The notes: a model not told the origin generated them from the letters alone. A stretch of 64,000 bases of DNA from an uncultured Blautia sp. (GCF_947654165.1 NZ_CANTKB010000001.1:1-64000); one strand, 5' to 3'. Shown: positions 53,490 through 62,987, numbered from the stretch's first letter. Numbers and translations are program-made.

Positions 53490-53519
53490 CCTTCCCGCAG
53501 CCTTTGCGGGAAGGTTTTT
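53490..53519 (+). terminator. terminator of the toxin-antitoxin operon
   Basis: Perfect 10-base stem CCTTCCCGCA / TGCGGGAAGG with a 5-base loop and T run TTTTTATTTTTT. It also lies at the convergent 3' end of topB and may partly terminate that transcript. Confidence 0.92.
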
Positions 53520-55593
53520 ATTTTTTCTTCTTCGGGAACTCCAGACGGAAAGCAACCTTGCCATCTGCCGCCTCCAGCATAAGATACGCCGCAAACGTAC
53601 GTCCCTTTTTTTGCGAATACAGATCCGGCACATATGTCCGCCCGTCTTTTAAAAGCTCTGCCGCCATCTTTTTGTCGATCATTTTCTTCATCCCGGACAG
53701 ATACCGGTTCTCTTTCCAGAGGGAAAACCCGCACTCCCGGTTCCCACAGAAGAAATTCCGCTTACTCTCATAGACCGGACTTCCGCACACCGGGCAGGTT
53801 CCAATGCTCTCCCTGGAATAAAAACGGTTCTGTTCTTCCACGGATATTTTCCCGCACTCCAGTAGCATCCGGTCAATCAGTTCTACGATCCCCTCCAGAA
53901 ATTCCTGCTCGCACAGCTCTCCTTTTTCAATCCGGAGCAGACGGTTTTCCCACTCTGCTGTCATAGCGGCTGACCGCAGATACTCCGGCAGCATCGAGAT
54001 CAAGTCGGTTCCATCCTGGGTAGCGAAAAGCTGTTTCCCCTTTCTTACGGCATAACCGGAAGATACCAACTTTTCAATAATGGACGCCCTGGTTGCCGGC
54101 GTTCCAAGCCCCTTTTTCTCTGTCTCCTCGTCAAATTCCTGATTGCCGGCAGTCTCCATTGCGGACAGCAGGGTATCCTCACTGTATGGCTTCGGCGGCG
54201 TTGTATAATGCTCCGATATACTGGCTGTAACCGGGTGGAATGTCTGCCCCTCTGTCACAGCGGGGATGGTTCGCTCCTCCCCGTCTTTACGGACTTTTGT
54301 GCCTAAACGCTCACGAAACGCCGCTTCTACTGCTTTCCATCCCATTTCCTGAACAGCTTTCCCTTTTGCCTGGAAGGTTTCCCCCGCACAGGATACCCGG
54401 ACTTCCGTCTCCTGAAACACATGCTTCTGCGCCCCGGCGCAAAGCAGCCGGACGCTGATCAACTGCAGGATGTCCTGCTCTCCTTTGGACAGCTCCTGCA
54501 GATCACAGCCCTTTAGCTCTGCTGTAGGGATGATCGCATGGTGATCCGAGACTTTACTGTTATCCATTGTACGCTTTACATCCGGTTCCTGCGGATATAG
54601 CGAGGAAAATCCGTATTTTTCACACGCCATTGCAATCGCCTGCCGTGCGGTCTGCTCCATATCCTCCGTCAGATACTGGCTGTCCGTCCGGGGATAAGTT
54701 ACCAGCTTTTTCTCATAAAGGCTCTGGGTAAAATCCAGTGTCTCCTTTGCCGTATAGCCAAAGTAACGGTTGCTTTCCCTCTGGAGCGTGGTCAGGTCAT
54801 ACAGCTTCGGGGGATGGACGGCCTTTTCCACAGATGAGCAGGATTCCACTGTGGCAGTCCCGCCCTCACAGGCTTCCTTTATCCGCTGTGCTTCCCCTGC
54901 GTCAAACAGCTTTTCTTTTACGACCTCCAGGCCATCACAGTCCAGATGAAGGTTATAGTATTTCTCTTTCTGGAAATGGGAAATCTGTTCTCCCCGTTCC
55001 ACCAGCATTGCCAGCGTGGGCGTCTGTACCCGTCCCACCACCAGGCGTTTAAAATATTTTGTGGTAAAAGCTCTGGTGGCGTTCATCCCAATGAGCCAGT
55101 CCGCTTTTGCACGGCAGACAGCCGCTTCATAAAGGTTATGATACTCTGCGCCGTCTTTTAAGTGGGCAAACTCCTCCCGGATAGCAGTATCTTCCATAGA
55201 ACTGATCCAGATCCGCTTGATAGGGAGACGGCTTCCGGATAATTCATAAACACGCCGGAAGATCAGTTCTCCCTCCCGCCCGGCGTCACAGCCGTTGACC
55301 ACATAATCCACGTCTTTCCGGTTCAGCAGTTTTTTTAACACGGCAAACTGCGCCTTTTTCTCTTTCGCCACAGCCAGCCGCCATTTTTCCGGCAGAATGG
55401 GCAGATCAGCAAATTCCCACTGCCTGTATTTTTCATCATAAGCTTCTGGAGGTACATACTCCGCCAGATGACCCAGGCACCAGCTCACCAGCCACCCGTT
55501 TCCTTCCAGATAGCCGTCCTGCCGTTTCTTTGCCCCTAACACTTTCGCATAGGCTAACGCCACACTGGGCTTCTCCCCTAATACTAAATACAT
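53518..55593 (-). CDS. topB: DNA topoisomerase III
   Basis: A 691-residue type IA topoisomerase. The TOPRIM domain has VLGEKPSVALAYAKVLG and the metal-binding VNGCDAGREGELIFRRVYEL; the active-site Tyr is in KKLVTYPRTDSQYLTEDM. The C-terminus carries a zinc-finger-like CPVCGSPVYESKRNFFCGNRECGFSLW. I start at 55593 (MYLVLGEKPS), with GGAAAGGAG upstream. The enzyme relaxes or decatenates DNA during conjugative replication and transfer; nearly every Firmicute ICE of this type has one. Confidence 0.95.
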   Translation of the reverse strand: MYLVLGEKPSVALAYAKVLGAKKRQDGYLEGNGWLVSWCLGHLAEYVPPEAYDEKYRQWEFADLPILPEKWRLAVAKEKKAQFAVLKKLLNRKDVDYVVNGCDAGREGELIFRRVYELSGSRLPIKRIWISSMEDTAIREEFAHLKDGAEYHNLYEAAVCRAKADWLIGMNATRAFTTKYFKRLVVGRVQTPTLAMLVERGEQISHFQKEKYYNLHLDCDGLEVVKEKLFDAGEAQRIKEACEGGTATVESCSSVEKAVHPPKLYDLTTLQRESNRYFGYTAKETLDFTQSLYEKKLVTYPRTDSQYLTEDMEQTARQAIAMACEKYGFSSLYPQEPDVKRTMDNSKVSDHHAIIPTAELKGCDLQELSKGEQDILQLISVRLLCAGAQKHVFQETEVRVSCAGETFQAKGKAVQEMGWKAVEAAFRERLGTKVRKDGEERTIPAVTEGQTFHPVTASISEHYTTPPKPYSEDTLLSAMETAGNQEFDEETEKKGLGTPATRASIIEKLVSSGYAVRKGKQLFATQDGTDLISMLPEYLRSAAMTAEWENRLLRIEKGELCEQEFLEGIVELIDRMLLECGKISVEEQNRFYSRESIGTCPVCGSPVYESKRNFFCGNRECGFSLWKENRYLSGMKKMIDKKMAAELLKDGRTYVPDLYSQKKGRTFAAYLMLEAADGKVAFRLEFPKKKK

Positions 55594-55625
55594 CCAATAC
55601 TCCTTTCCGGCTTGCACCTGTATGA

Positions 55626-55653
55626 GAAAAGACAGCCGGTTTCCCGGCTGTCT
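55626..55653 (-). terminator. hairpin between the DUF4366 gene and topB
   Basis: Arms AGACAGCCGG (55630-55639) / CCGGCTGTCT (55644-55653) with a 4-base loop; on the minus strand TTTTC follows. It probably attenuates transcription into topB. Confidence 0.75.
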
Positions 55654-55676
55654 GTCTCTCTCCTTATCCTTCTTGC

Positions 55677-56396
55677 TTATGTTTCCTCATTTTCTTCCTC
55701 TGTGGAACCGTCCTCCTCCGGCTGATCTTCATTAACGTAAGTGCCGCCGTCATAGAACTCTAAGTCCTCGCCGTCCTCCTGGGCTTCCTCTTTCTTCGGC
55801 TTCACAACTTTAAAATAATAACCAGCTCCAATCCCGCCTGCCGCAAGAAGGCCAATCGCCAGGAGCGCCCCTGTGTTCATGCCTCCGTCCTCTTCCGGCT
55901 GTACCGTCTCCGGTTCTGTTTCCTCCGGTGCCACAGTTGTCTCTGTCTCCGGGATCACCACCTGTGGGGTCTCCTCCGTCTGTGTCTCATCCATAAACTC
56001 TGCCAGGTCATTCTCGTCGATCATGGACAGCATATAGACATTTTCCGTATTACTGGATCGGTCTAACACCAGAAAAAACGTATTCCCGTTTTTCGTCTGG
56101 ATCGTCAGGAACTCTTTCGTTCCATCATCCGTCTTATCGTCCAGTACCTCCCCGTTTCCAGGAATGGAAAAAGACGTTCCCTCATCCCCCGCCGTTTCTT
56201 CCTGAGTAGCTGCTTCTGTCTCCCCGGCGTTTTCCGTCTGCTCCGGGATTACCGTCTGCGTCTCTCCTGCCGCAGCCTCCCCGGCTGTTTCTGTCTGTCC
56301 GGTATCTACGGTATAAGCAAAGGCAGTCATGGCGGTGGAGGAAAATACCCCCGCCGCCATAGCAAGTACCATCAGCCATTTTTTAAGTTTCCTCAT
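55677..56396 (-). CDS. DUF4366-domain conjugative element membrane protein
   Basis: A 239-residue exported protein (start 56396). An N-terminal signal peptide (LKKWLMVLAMAAGVFSSTAMTAFA) is followed by a Thr/Glu/Ala-rich low-complexity stretch. A small domain follows (DKTDDGTKEFLTIQTKNGNTFFLVLDRSSNTENVYMLSMIDENDLAEF), then a second acidic linker, one membrane helix (GALLAIGLLAAGGIGAGYYFKV) and an acidic cytoplasmic tail. The gene order with DUF4315 and topB is standard for these ICEs. It may be a surface or channel component. An upstream GTG at 56411 is an alternative start. Confidence 0.88.
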   Translation of the reverse strand: MRKLKKWLMVLAMAAGVFSSTAMTAFAYTVDTGQTETAGEAAAGETQTVIPEQTENAGETEAATQEETAGDEGTSFSIPGNGEVLDDKTDDGTKEFLTIQTKNGNTFFLVLDRSSNTENVYMLSMIDENDLAEFMDETQTEETPQVVIPETETTVAPEETEPETVQPEEDGGMNTGALLAIGLLAAGGIGAGYYFKVVKPKKEEAQEDGEDLEFYDGGTYVNEDQPEEDGSTEEENEET

Positions 56397-56703
56397 TGTC
56401 TCTAACCTCACCTTCCTGCGCCCTCTCCTGCGCTTTTTCTATTTTTTCTGCCTGTTCCATACTGCTTTTTTCTGTTTCTTCCAGCTCCGGGATGGGAATG
56501 GATACCGCTCCGCTCTGAATCCCCTCCAGAAGCTCCAACATCCTGTGGCTGTCCAGTTTCATAGAACGGATGGTTCTCACAATCTCCTGATTTTCAAGCT
56601 GTTCCGCCAACAGTTTCAGTTCTTTTAAATGTTCCTGCCACTCGGCAATCTTCTTTTCCGTTCTCTGGATCTCGTCCAGAACCCGGTGCAGCTTCCGGTT
56701 CAT
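56383..56703 (-). CDS. DUF4315 family conjugative element protein
   Basis: A 106-residue protein starting MNRKLHRVLDEIQRTEKKIAEWQEHLKELKLLAEQLENQEIVRTIRSMKLD, a coiled coil typical of DUF4315, followed by a charged tail. The ATG at 56703 has AAGGTGAG upstream; a GTG three codons earlier is possible. It overlaps the DUF4366 gene by 14 bases. Its function is unknown; coiled coils of this kind are often scaffold or assembly factors. Confidence 0.88.
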   Translation of the reverse strand: MNRKLHRVLDEIQRTEKKIAEWQEHLKELKLLAEQLENQEIVRTIRSMKLDSHRMLELLEGIQSGAVSIPIPELEETEKSSMEQAEKIEKAQERAQEGEVRDNEET

Positions 56704-56720
56704 ATCGCTCACCTTCTTTC

Positions 56721-59141
56721 TTATCCGTGGATACGCCCAAATGCCAGGAAATGTTCCTGCCAGTAAGAGGACGCAATGCTTGTATACTGAATGGGATTTC
56801 CGCAGTGGATCATCATATTGTCTCCCACATAGATCCCCACATGGCTTGCTCCTGCCGTATCATAGGTTCCCTGGAAGAAAATCAGATCTCCAGGTTTTGC
56901 CTCGGATGGTGACACACGGGAACAATATCCCATCAATCCATCCGTGGTCTGTCTGCCGATATTCCAGCCGTTGCCGCAGTTGTTAATTACCCAGCTTACG
57001 AATCCGGAGCAGTCAAAACTGGTAGACGGGGAACTGCCGCCCCACACATAGGGATAACCCAGGTATTTCTCCGCTTCATGGATCATGTTGGCGAACTTCT
57101 GATCCGTCAGGGCTTCCGCAGGGATCTCATAGCCAAAGTCACCGCCGCCACCCGGAAGGGTTTCCGTATCAAACAGATAATCCCGGTTTCCGTATGTACT
57201 GTTATAAAGGTCATAGCGTCCTTCTTCGTTCTCATCCATCAATTCCCGCAGTACAGCGTCCAGGCCGTGATTGGTCAGCGTCACATCTAGCCGGTTCACT
57301 TCCTGTGTTGTAGTCACTTCCACTTCCTGATTTCCATTGTCATCCGCAAGATAGGCTTCCCAGGTCTGGTGTCCGTGGGCGGATGCGGCGGCATGGTCGC
57401 TGTAATACACATCAAACTGTACGCCGTACCGTGCAAAGGCTCCCGTATCTTCCACCACATACTCCACACCGTTCATGATCACTTTTGTTCCCATCGGCAC
57501 AAAGGGATTGCTTGCATCCACAGCAATGGTATGATTAGCCGTAGGATAAACCCCGCTTGCCGTAGGCCCGCCGGCCCACTGTCCGCAGCAAATGGAACAA
57601 CTGCAGTATCCGCTGGTAACAACTTGTCCCAGGGATTCCCCCACCCGCACCATTTTTGTCTCGGTCACGGTTTCCTGTGTACTTTCCGTGGTAATGCTGT
57701 ACTGACGCTGAAAGATTTCCTCGATCTCATCCTTTACCTGCTCATAGGTAAATTCTCCGTACTTTGCGGAAAAATAAGAGATCAGGTGGTACGGATTGTG
57801 GGAGATCTCGTCAATCTGGTATCGGTACTCGTCATAACCGGGATGGCGGCTCTCCATGCTGTTGATCTGATCATTCAGAGCCGCTTCCAGTTCGGAATAC
57901 GCATCTTCCACTGCATAAATATCCTCATCTGTACTCCCGTAGGTCGTGCTGGCAATCGTAGACGCCGCCCCGCCCTGGATCGATGCGCCGCAGCTCGCCA
58001 GAAGGGAAGCAATCATGACAAAGAATAAACCAGCAGTAGCCACAATGCCTAAAATCCCTTTGCTTTTCCCGATAACAGCAGAAGCCACACTCCTTGCTTT
58101 GGAAGCAATGGTCTGTGTGGCTTTTGCCGTTCCTGCCGCTGTTTTCTCACCTTTTTTCGCTGCCCGGTATGCTTTCTGGTACTGGCGTTTCTGCCAGAAC
58201 TTCCGCAGGATTCCCTTTTTTGCCTGCTCTGCCGTTTTCTCGCCGGCTTCCTGAGCTTTCTCATACAAAAGCCGGCTTTTCCCCATTTCCATGGAACCGG
58301 CTTCCTGCAGGCGGGCATTTCTCTTGTGCAGTCCACGGCTTGTCCGGTGCATGGCGTACCGGAGGGCACCTTCTGCCATCAGCTCCGCCCGGTGTGTCCC
58401 CTCCACGGCAGCGTTTTCCTGCTCGGCTTCGTGGGCTTTCCCATGAACGTAAACAGCGGCGGAGCCTGCCGCCGTTGAAACTGCCTTTTTGGAAATCCCC
58501 ATGCCTGCACCACGCACCATGCCGCTCTCCTCATCCCCAAAGGATAAACGTCCCGCCTTCTTCTGTTCTTTGCGAAGTTGCTCCCGTTTGGTTTTCTCTT
58601 TGATTTCCTCCCGGAAGTCCTCCATGGCAGCGGTATCCTCTGGCTTTCCTCTCTCTTTCCTGGCGTACTCCTGCACCAGCTTTTTCTTCCGCAGATGGGA
58701 AGTCTCCGCCGCTGATTCCAGAAACGCAGAAGTACCGGACGGATGCCCCCGGATATTGCCGGAGCGGAAGGACTGCTCCCGAATACCGCTGTGACCGGAG
58801 GGAACGGTTTCCTGTTCTCCGTCAGACTCCATCTCCAGGCTTTCCCTCCGATCCGCTGCCATAAGATTGCCGGACAGCCCATCAAAATCCGCTCCGGCTG
58901 AAACCTCTGCTCTCAAGCCGCCGGAATCAGAAAGAGCCTCCCCCTGCTTCATCTCCGGCTGATTCTTTGGTTTCTGCCGTCTTTTTCCACTTTCTGACCG
59001 TTGATCCGCATCTCTTTCTGAACGGGAAAAGGAAACATCTTCTGCCTGCTTTGACAGTACCCGTTCCTCCCGTTCTCTCTGGCTGACACGGATCGTTTCC
59101 CCGCTTTGCAGGTTCTCCTCGGTCAGCCCATCCCGGTTCAT
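56721..59141 (-). CDS. CD1108-family mobile element protein with 3D and NlpC/P60 domains
   Basis: An 806-residue protein. A long basic, disordered N-terminal part (to about 370) leads to one membrane helix (GILGIVATAGLFFVMIASLLASC), then an extracellular region with a 3D domain (VTSGYCSCSICCGQWAGGPTASG ... VVEDTGAF) and a C-terminal NlpC/P60 peptidase (YPYVWGGSSPSTSFDCSGFVSWV with catalytic Cys, SHVGIYVG with His). It would open the peptidoglycan for the transfer channel. The ATG at 59141 has no good ribosome site, and the frame stays protein-like upstream (IEKIQEQEYKARDKTVRK) back to a stop at 59202-59204 without ATG, GTG or TTG, so the true start may be a non-standard codon. Confidence 0.88.
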   Translation of the reverse strand: MNRDGLTEENLQSGETIRVSQREREERVLSKQAEDVSFSRSERDADQRSESGKRRQKPKNQPEMKQGEALSDSGGLRAEVSAGADFDGLSGNLMAADRRESLEMESDGEQETVPSGHSGIREQSFRSGNIRGHPSGTSAFLESAAETSHLRKKKLVQEYARKERGKPEDTAAMEDFREEIKEKTKREQLRKEQKKAGRLSFGDEESGMVRGAGMGISKKAVSTAAGSAAVYVHGKAHEAEQENAAVEGTHRAELMAEGALRYAMHRTSRGLHKRNARLQEAGSMEMGKSRLLYEKAQEAGEKTAEQAKKGILRKFWQKRQYQKAYRAAKKGEKTAAGTAKATQTIASKARSVASAVIGKSKGILGIVATAGLFFVMIASLLASCGASIQGGAASTIASTTYGSTDEDIYAVEDAYSELEAALNDQINSMESRHPGYDEYRYQIDEISHNPYHLISYFSAKYGEFTYEQVKDEIEEIFQRQYSITTESTQETVTETKMVRVGESLGQVVTSGYCSCSICCGQWAGGPTASGVYPTANHTIAVDASNPFVPMGTKVIMNGVEYVVEDTGAFARYGVQFDVYYSDHAAASAHGHQTWEAYLADDNGNQEVEVTTTQEVNRLDVTLTNHGLDAVLRELMDENEEGRYDLYNSTYGNRDYLFDTETLPGGGGDFGYEIPAEALTDQKFANMIHEAEKYLGYPYVWGGSSPSTSFDCSGFVSWVINNCGNGWNIGRQTTDGLMGYCSRVSPSEAKPGDLIFFQGTYDTAGASHVGIYVGDNMMIHCGNPIQYTSIASSYWQEHFLAFGRIHG

Positions 59142-59166
59142 CTTGCGGACGGTTTTGTCCCTGGCT

Positions 59167-59961
59167 TTATATTCCTGTTCTTGTATCTTCTCTATTCTCC
59201 GTCACCCCCTGTTGTCTCCGCTTGATAAGCTGGCAATATTCTTCTTCCATCTCACACCCACAATACAATCTACCTGTTTTTTCAGCCGCAAGTGCTGTAG
59301 AACCACTTCCCATGAAAGGGTCAAAGACCAGTTCCTGGGGCAGTGTAGAAAGTTGGATCAGCCATGACAGGCATTCCACATTTTTTACGGTAGGATGTTG
59401 GATATGGTGTTTGGACAGCCAAGCTGCATTATAGGTGGCTTTCGGATAGTCCTCGCCAAACCAGCAGCTATTGAACCTGTATTTGTATTCCCGGCTGGGC
59501 TTACGTCCCCGGTGGAATACCGTACCTGGCGGTTTCCTGTTTTTCATCAATCCCGTCTGCTGAAAGATCCGCCGTCCTTTCTGGCAGAAAATGATCCATT
59601 CACTGTTGTTTGCAAAACTTCCTTTCAAGTCCCCGATTCCTCCAACCGTTCCTTTCTCAACCACGAGACAGTTTTTAATGTAAAATCCCGCTTCTTCCAG
59701 ATATTTGTAATGCAGGGGATAGCTGTCAAACCGGGTAAAAAAATAAGCGTGTCGGTTTTCCTTCAATATGCGGTAACATTCCTTTGCCACTGTAAAAAAA
59801 TCAAGGGATTCATCTCCCGCAATTGGCTTCTTTTGCTTTTTTGTAAAATGATTCTGATAACGGATACCATACGGAGGATCAGTCAGGATTAAATCCACTG
59901 ATCCATCCGGTATTTTTTCAAAAAAAGAGAAACAGTCGCAGCAATAGATTTGATTTTTCAT
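59167..59961 (-). CDS. DNA methyltransferase (N6-adenine/N4-cytosine, beta-type) of the ICE
   Basis: A DNA methyltransferase of about 264 residues with the beta order of motifs: catalytic TDPPYGIRY near the N-terminus, and SAM-binding FDPFMGSGSTALAAEKTGRLYCGCE near the end. I take the start at 59961 (MKNQIYCCDCF); an earlier ATG at 60006 overlaps the VirB4 stop and is also possible. No nuclease gene accompanies it, so it is an orphan that may mark the element's DNA against host restriction. It lies between VirB4 and the CD1108-type gene. Confidence 0.9.
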   Translation of the reverse strand: MKNQIYCCDCFSFFEKIPDGSVDLILTDPPYGIRYQNHFTKKQKKPIAGDESLDFFTVAKECYRILKENRHAYFFTRFDSYPLHYKYLEEAGFYIKNCLVVEKGTVGGIGDLKGSFANNSEWIIFCQKGRRIFQQTGLMKNRKPPGTVFHRGRKPSREYKYRFNSCWFGEDYPKATYNAAWLSKHHIQHPTVKNVECLSWLIQLSTLPQELVFDPFMGSGSTALAAEKTGRLYCGCEMEEEYCQLIKRRQQGVTENREDTRTGI

Positions 59962-59995
59962 CCATTCCCATCCGCCCTCTTTCTGAACAGAAATA

Positions 59996-62608
59996 TCACT
60001 TTCCATCCGCCTGTTCCTCCAGATCCGACACTTTCGTTGTCATCAGCGAATACAAACGCAGGGATTTATCGAACTTATCTTTAAACGGGATGATGGTACT
60101 GCCATAAAAAATCAACCCCTCACCTTCCCCGCTGTTAGTCACATACGATAGCTGATGGGGAGAAATGTTGAGCTGCTTCGCCAGGATCTGCCGATCTCCC
60201 GCCGCCTGGTTGAGCATATAGATAAAGTCCGAGTTTTCAAAGATGTTCTCAATCTCCCGGCTGGCAAGCAGGTCTTTAATATTCTGGGTAATCCCTGTGG
60301 GGATACCGCCCCATTTTCGGAAACGCTTCCAGATTTCCACAGAATACGCCGCTGTCTGCTCCTCTTTCAGGAGAAGATGGAACTCGTCAATATAATACCG
60401 GGTAGATTTATGTGCCGCCCGGTTCACTGTCACACGGTTCCACACCTGATCCTGGACGATCAGCATCCCAAGTTTTTTCAACTGCTTTCCCAGGTCTTTG
60501 ATATCAAAACACACAATCCGGTTATTCAGTTCCACATTGGTACGATGGTTGAATACTTTTAGGGAACCATTGACGTAGATTTCCAGCGCCGTAGCGATCC
60601 GCTGCGCCTGGACTTCTTTCTGCTGACGCAGGCACTCATAGAGATCCCCCAGGATAGGCATATTTCCCGGCACCGGATGTTCAAAATATTTCTGATACAC
60701 CACCGGCAGGCACCGGTCAATGACGGATTTTTCCTCCGCTTCAATCCCGTTGCGGCTCCCCATAATCAGTTCACACAGGGAAAGGATAAAATCACTCTTA
60801 AATCCCAGGGGATTATCGTCATCCGAGTAATCCAGGTTAATGTCCATGGGATTGATATAGTCATGGCTTGTGGGGGAGATATGGATCACCTGACCGCCCA
60901 GGGCATTAACAAGAGGATAATATTCCCCCTCCGGATCTCCGATAATGATATCGTCCTGGGTAACAAAGAAAGCGTTGGTAATCTCCCGCTTTGCTGAGAA
61001 GGATTTCCCGGAACCGGGTGTTCCCAGGATCAGGCCATTTGGATTTTTCAGCTTCTTCCGGTCTACCATGATCATGTTGTTGGACAGTGCGTTCAGCCCA
61101 TAGTAGAGGGATTCCCCCTCCATAAATAATTCCTGAGTGGTGAACGGCACAAAAATAGCCGTGGATGTGGTGGTCAGCGCCCGTTTTATGGGGATCAGGT
61201 TCAATCCCAGCGGGAGACTGCTCATCAGTCCCGGCTCCTGCATATAGTCCAGACGGCGCAGGGAACAGTTATATTTCTGTGCGATACCCGCTGTCTGGAA
61301 CACCGCATTGTCCAATTCCTGCTTCGTCTTTGCCGTATTCAAAAATACAATCGTCACAAGGAACATCCGCTCGTTTCTGGACTGAAGATCTTCTAAAAGC
61401 CGCTTCGCCTCCCCGCCATAGGTGTTCAAATCTGACGGGATGATATCCATATCATATCCAGAGCGTACTGCTTTTTTCTGTTCCTCAATCTTCATCCGGT
61501 TAATATCAGTCACCTTGCTTTTCACCAGCTTGATCGCTTTCATCTGGTCTAAAGACTGGATATGCAGGTTGACGATCAGGTTCCTGTCCATGTCCAGGAA
61601 CTCCGCAAGCATCCGGTCAGTCAGCTCCGGAGCCAGGATCTGCAGATAGGATACCGCTCCCAGGGTATTCCCCATCATAAAGTCCTTTCCATTCTTAAAT
61701 AAAAAGCTGGTGGGAGCGATAAAGTCCTTTGTCCCCATACCGGAGCGCAGCACCTGGTCAAAGGAAAATGAAAACGGTACTTTTTCCTCCGGATTGAGTG
61801 TCTCGTACATAATCTGCAGCCGTTCCCGGCCATCCAGGGGATAAGCAGATACGCCAAGCACTTTAAAGTTATTGAGGATGTCCGTCTCAATCCGCTCCAG
61901 CTTCGGTTTTGCCTCCCGGATATTTTCGGCTTCAATACCAAAGGTGATATACTTTGTCCGCACCAGGCCGTTATTCCCTTTTGCGAGCTGATTTTTCAAC
62001 ATCTGTGCGTACTCCATCCGCACATCGTCAAAAGCGTCATGCTGGGGCTTGATCTGGATCACGGATTCAAATTCTTTCATGTTGCTGTGGTGATTGATGA
62101 ATGACAACTGGAAATGGATACTGCTGTCAAAGTAATTCAGGAAGTCACACCAATTCTCGAAAATAGCGTTCTTGTCCTCGTTCTGTGCCAACTGATAGTT
62201 AATATCGTAAAAACGGATGGTTTTGGAATAATATTTATCCTGCACCCGGCAGATCCCGTCCCTTGCCATTTCCCGGTAAGGGATGGATTTCTGAGCGGAC
62301 AGCCGTTTTTCCTCCGCTTTTTTGTCCGCCTTCTTCTTTAATCCCCTCGTGGTACTGCCCACAGTTTTCTTACGAGCAGTATGCTCCGGACGAGACTTGC
62401 CCTGTCCCTGGACACTCCGTTCTACGGATACGCCTTTCTGTTCCTTCGCAGGCTTCCGTTTCTCTCTTTTCTCTGCTTTTCTGCGGGCCTTTTCCTGTTT
62501 CGCCGCTTCTTTTGCAGCCGCTTTCCTGGCCTTTTTCTCATAACGTGCCAGCCTGCGGTATTTTCTCTTTCTCCGCTTATCTACTGCGATTTCTTCTCTT
62601 TTTCCCAA
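59996..62608 (-). CDS. VirB4-like conjugation ATPase
   Basis: An 870-residue ATPase that powers the type IV secretion channel. I choose the TTG at 62608 with AGGAGG eight bases upstream; the frame further up overlaps the PrgI gene. A Lys/Arg-rich N-terminal region (to about 125) precedes the VirB4 domain (IPYREMARDGICRVQDKYYSKTIRFYDINYQLAQNEDKNAIFENWCDFL). The motor has Walker A LILGTPGSGKSFSAKREI, IIIGDPEGEYYPLVNALGG and Walker B TRYYIDEFHLLL, then TGITQNIKDLLAS. The stop overlaps the possible upstream methyltransferase start. Confidence 0.94.
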   Translation of the reverse strand: MGKREEIAVDKRRKRKYRRLARYEKKARKAAAKEAAKQEKARRKAEKREKRKPAKEQKGVSVERSVQGQGKSRPEHTARKKTVGSTTRGLKKKADKKAEEKRLSAQKSIPYREMARDGICRVQDKYYSKTIRFYDINYQLAQNEDKNAIFENWCDFLNYFDSSIHFQLSFINHHSNMKEFESVIQIKPQHDAFDDVRMEYAQMLKNQLAKGNNGLVRTKYITFGIEAENIREAKPKLERIETDILNNFKVLGVSAYPLDGRERLQIMYETLNPEEKVPFSFSFDQVLRSGMGTKDFIAPTSFLFKNGKDFMMGNTLGAVSYLQILAPELTDRMLAEFLDMDRNLIVNLHIQSLDQMKAIKLVKSKVTDINRMKIEEQKKAVRSGYDMDIIPSDLNTYGGEAKRLLEDLQSRNERMFLVTIVFLNTAKTKQELDNAVFQTAGIAQKYNCSLRRLDYMQEPGLMSSLPLGLNLIPIKRALTTTSTAIFVPFTTQELFMEGESLYYGLNALSNNMIMVDRKKLKNPNGLILGTPGSGKSFSAKREITNAFFVTQDDIIIGDPEGEYYPLVNALGGQVIHISPTSHDYINPMDINLDYSDDDNPLGFKSDFILSLCELIMGSRNGIEAEEKSVIDRCLPVVYQKYFEHPVPGNMPILGDLYECLRQQKEVQAQRIATALEIYVNGSLKVFNHRTNVELNNRIVCFDIKDLGKQLKKLGMLIVQDQVWNRVTVNRAAHKSTRYYIDEFHLLLKEEQTAAYSVEIWKRFRKWGGIPTGITQNIKDLLASREIENIFENSDFIYMLNQAAGDRQILAKQLNISPHQLSYVTNSGEGEGLIFYGSTIIPFKDKFDKSLRLYSLMTTKVSDLEEQADGK

Positions 62609-62960
62609 GAGGCTCCCCTCCTTTCTTCTGGTCAGCCGGCGTTTCTTCCATCTCATAGAAATTCTCCACCTCATACCTGCGGATCGCAGGCTTTAGGTAC
62701 TTCACCGTCACGATATTCCATAAAATTTTCTCCAGGGGAAGTCCGTCCTTTTCGTACATGGCGAAAAGAAACGCCGGAAGCATGAGAAGCACCATACCGG
62801 TGGCAGCATTGGTTGTTCCGATCAACTCCCGTGTGAGAAAATAAAAAGGCAGCCCAATGGCCGCCGCTGCCGACAGACAGATGATCTGTCTTTTTGTCAG
62901 GTTCAATACTACTTTATTTTTTACTTTCGTCAGGTCTTTTGGTACGCTGACAAACGCCAT
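62577..62960 (-). CDS. PrgI family protein (VirB3-like channel component)
   Basis: A 127-residue protein with two close membrane helices (QIICLSAAAAIGLPFYFLTRELIG and NAATGMVLLMLPAFLFAMY) after AFVSVPKDLTKVKNKVVLNLTKRQ, the PrgI pattern. The basic tail (KKGGEPLGKKRRNRSR) overlaps the VirB4 start by about 30 bases. In Gram-positive conjugation systems it takes the role of VirB3 beside VirB4. Confidence 0.9.
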   Translation of the reverse strand: MAFVSVPKDLTKVKNKVVLNLTKRQIICLSAAAAIGLPFYFLTRELIGTTNAATGMVLLMLPAFLFAMYEKDGLPLEKILWNIVTVKYLKPAIRRYEVENFYEMEETPADQKKGGEPLGKKRRNRSR

Positions 62961-62987
62961 AAATATACTCCTTTCCCAATTTATATG

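Noticed and set aside
57369..58028. 219-residue plus-strand frame
   Set aside because: Antisense to the CD1108-family gene, which has clear 3D and NlpC/P60 motifs.
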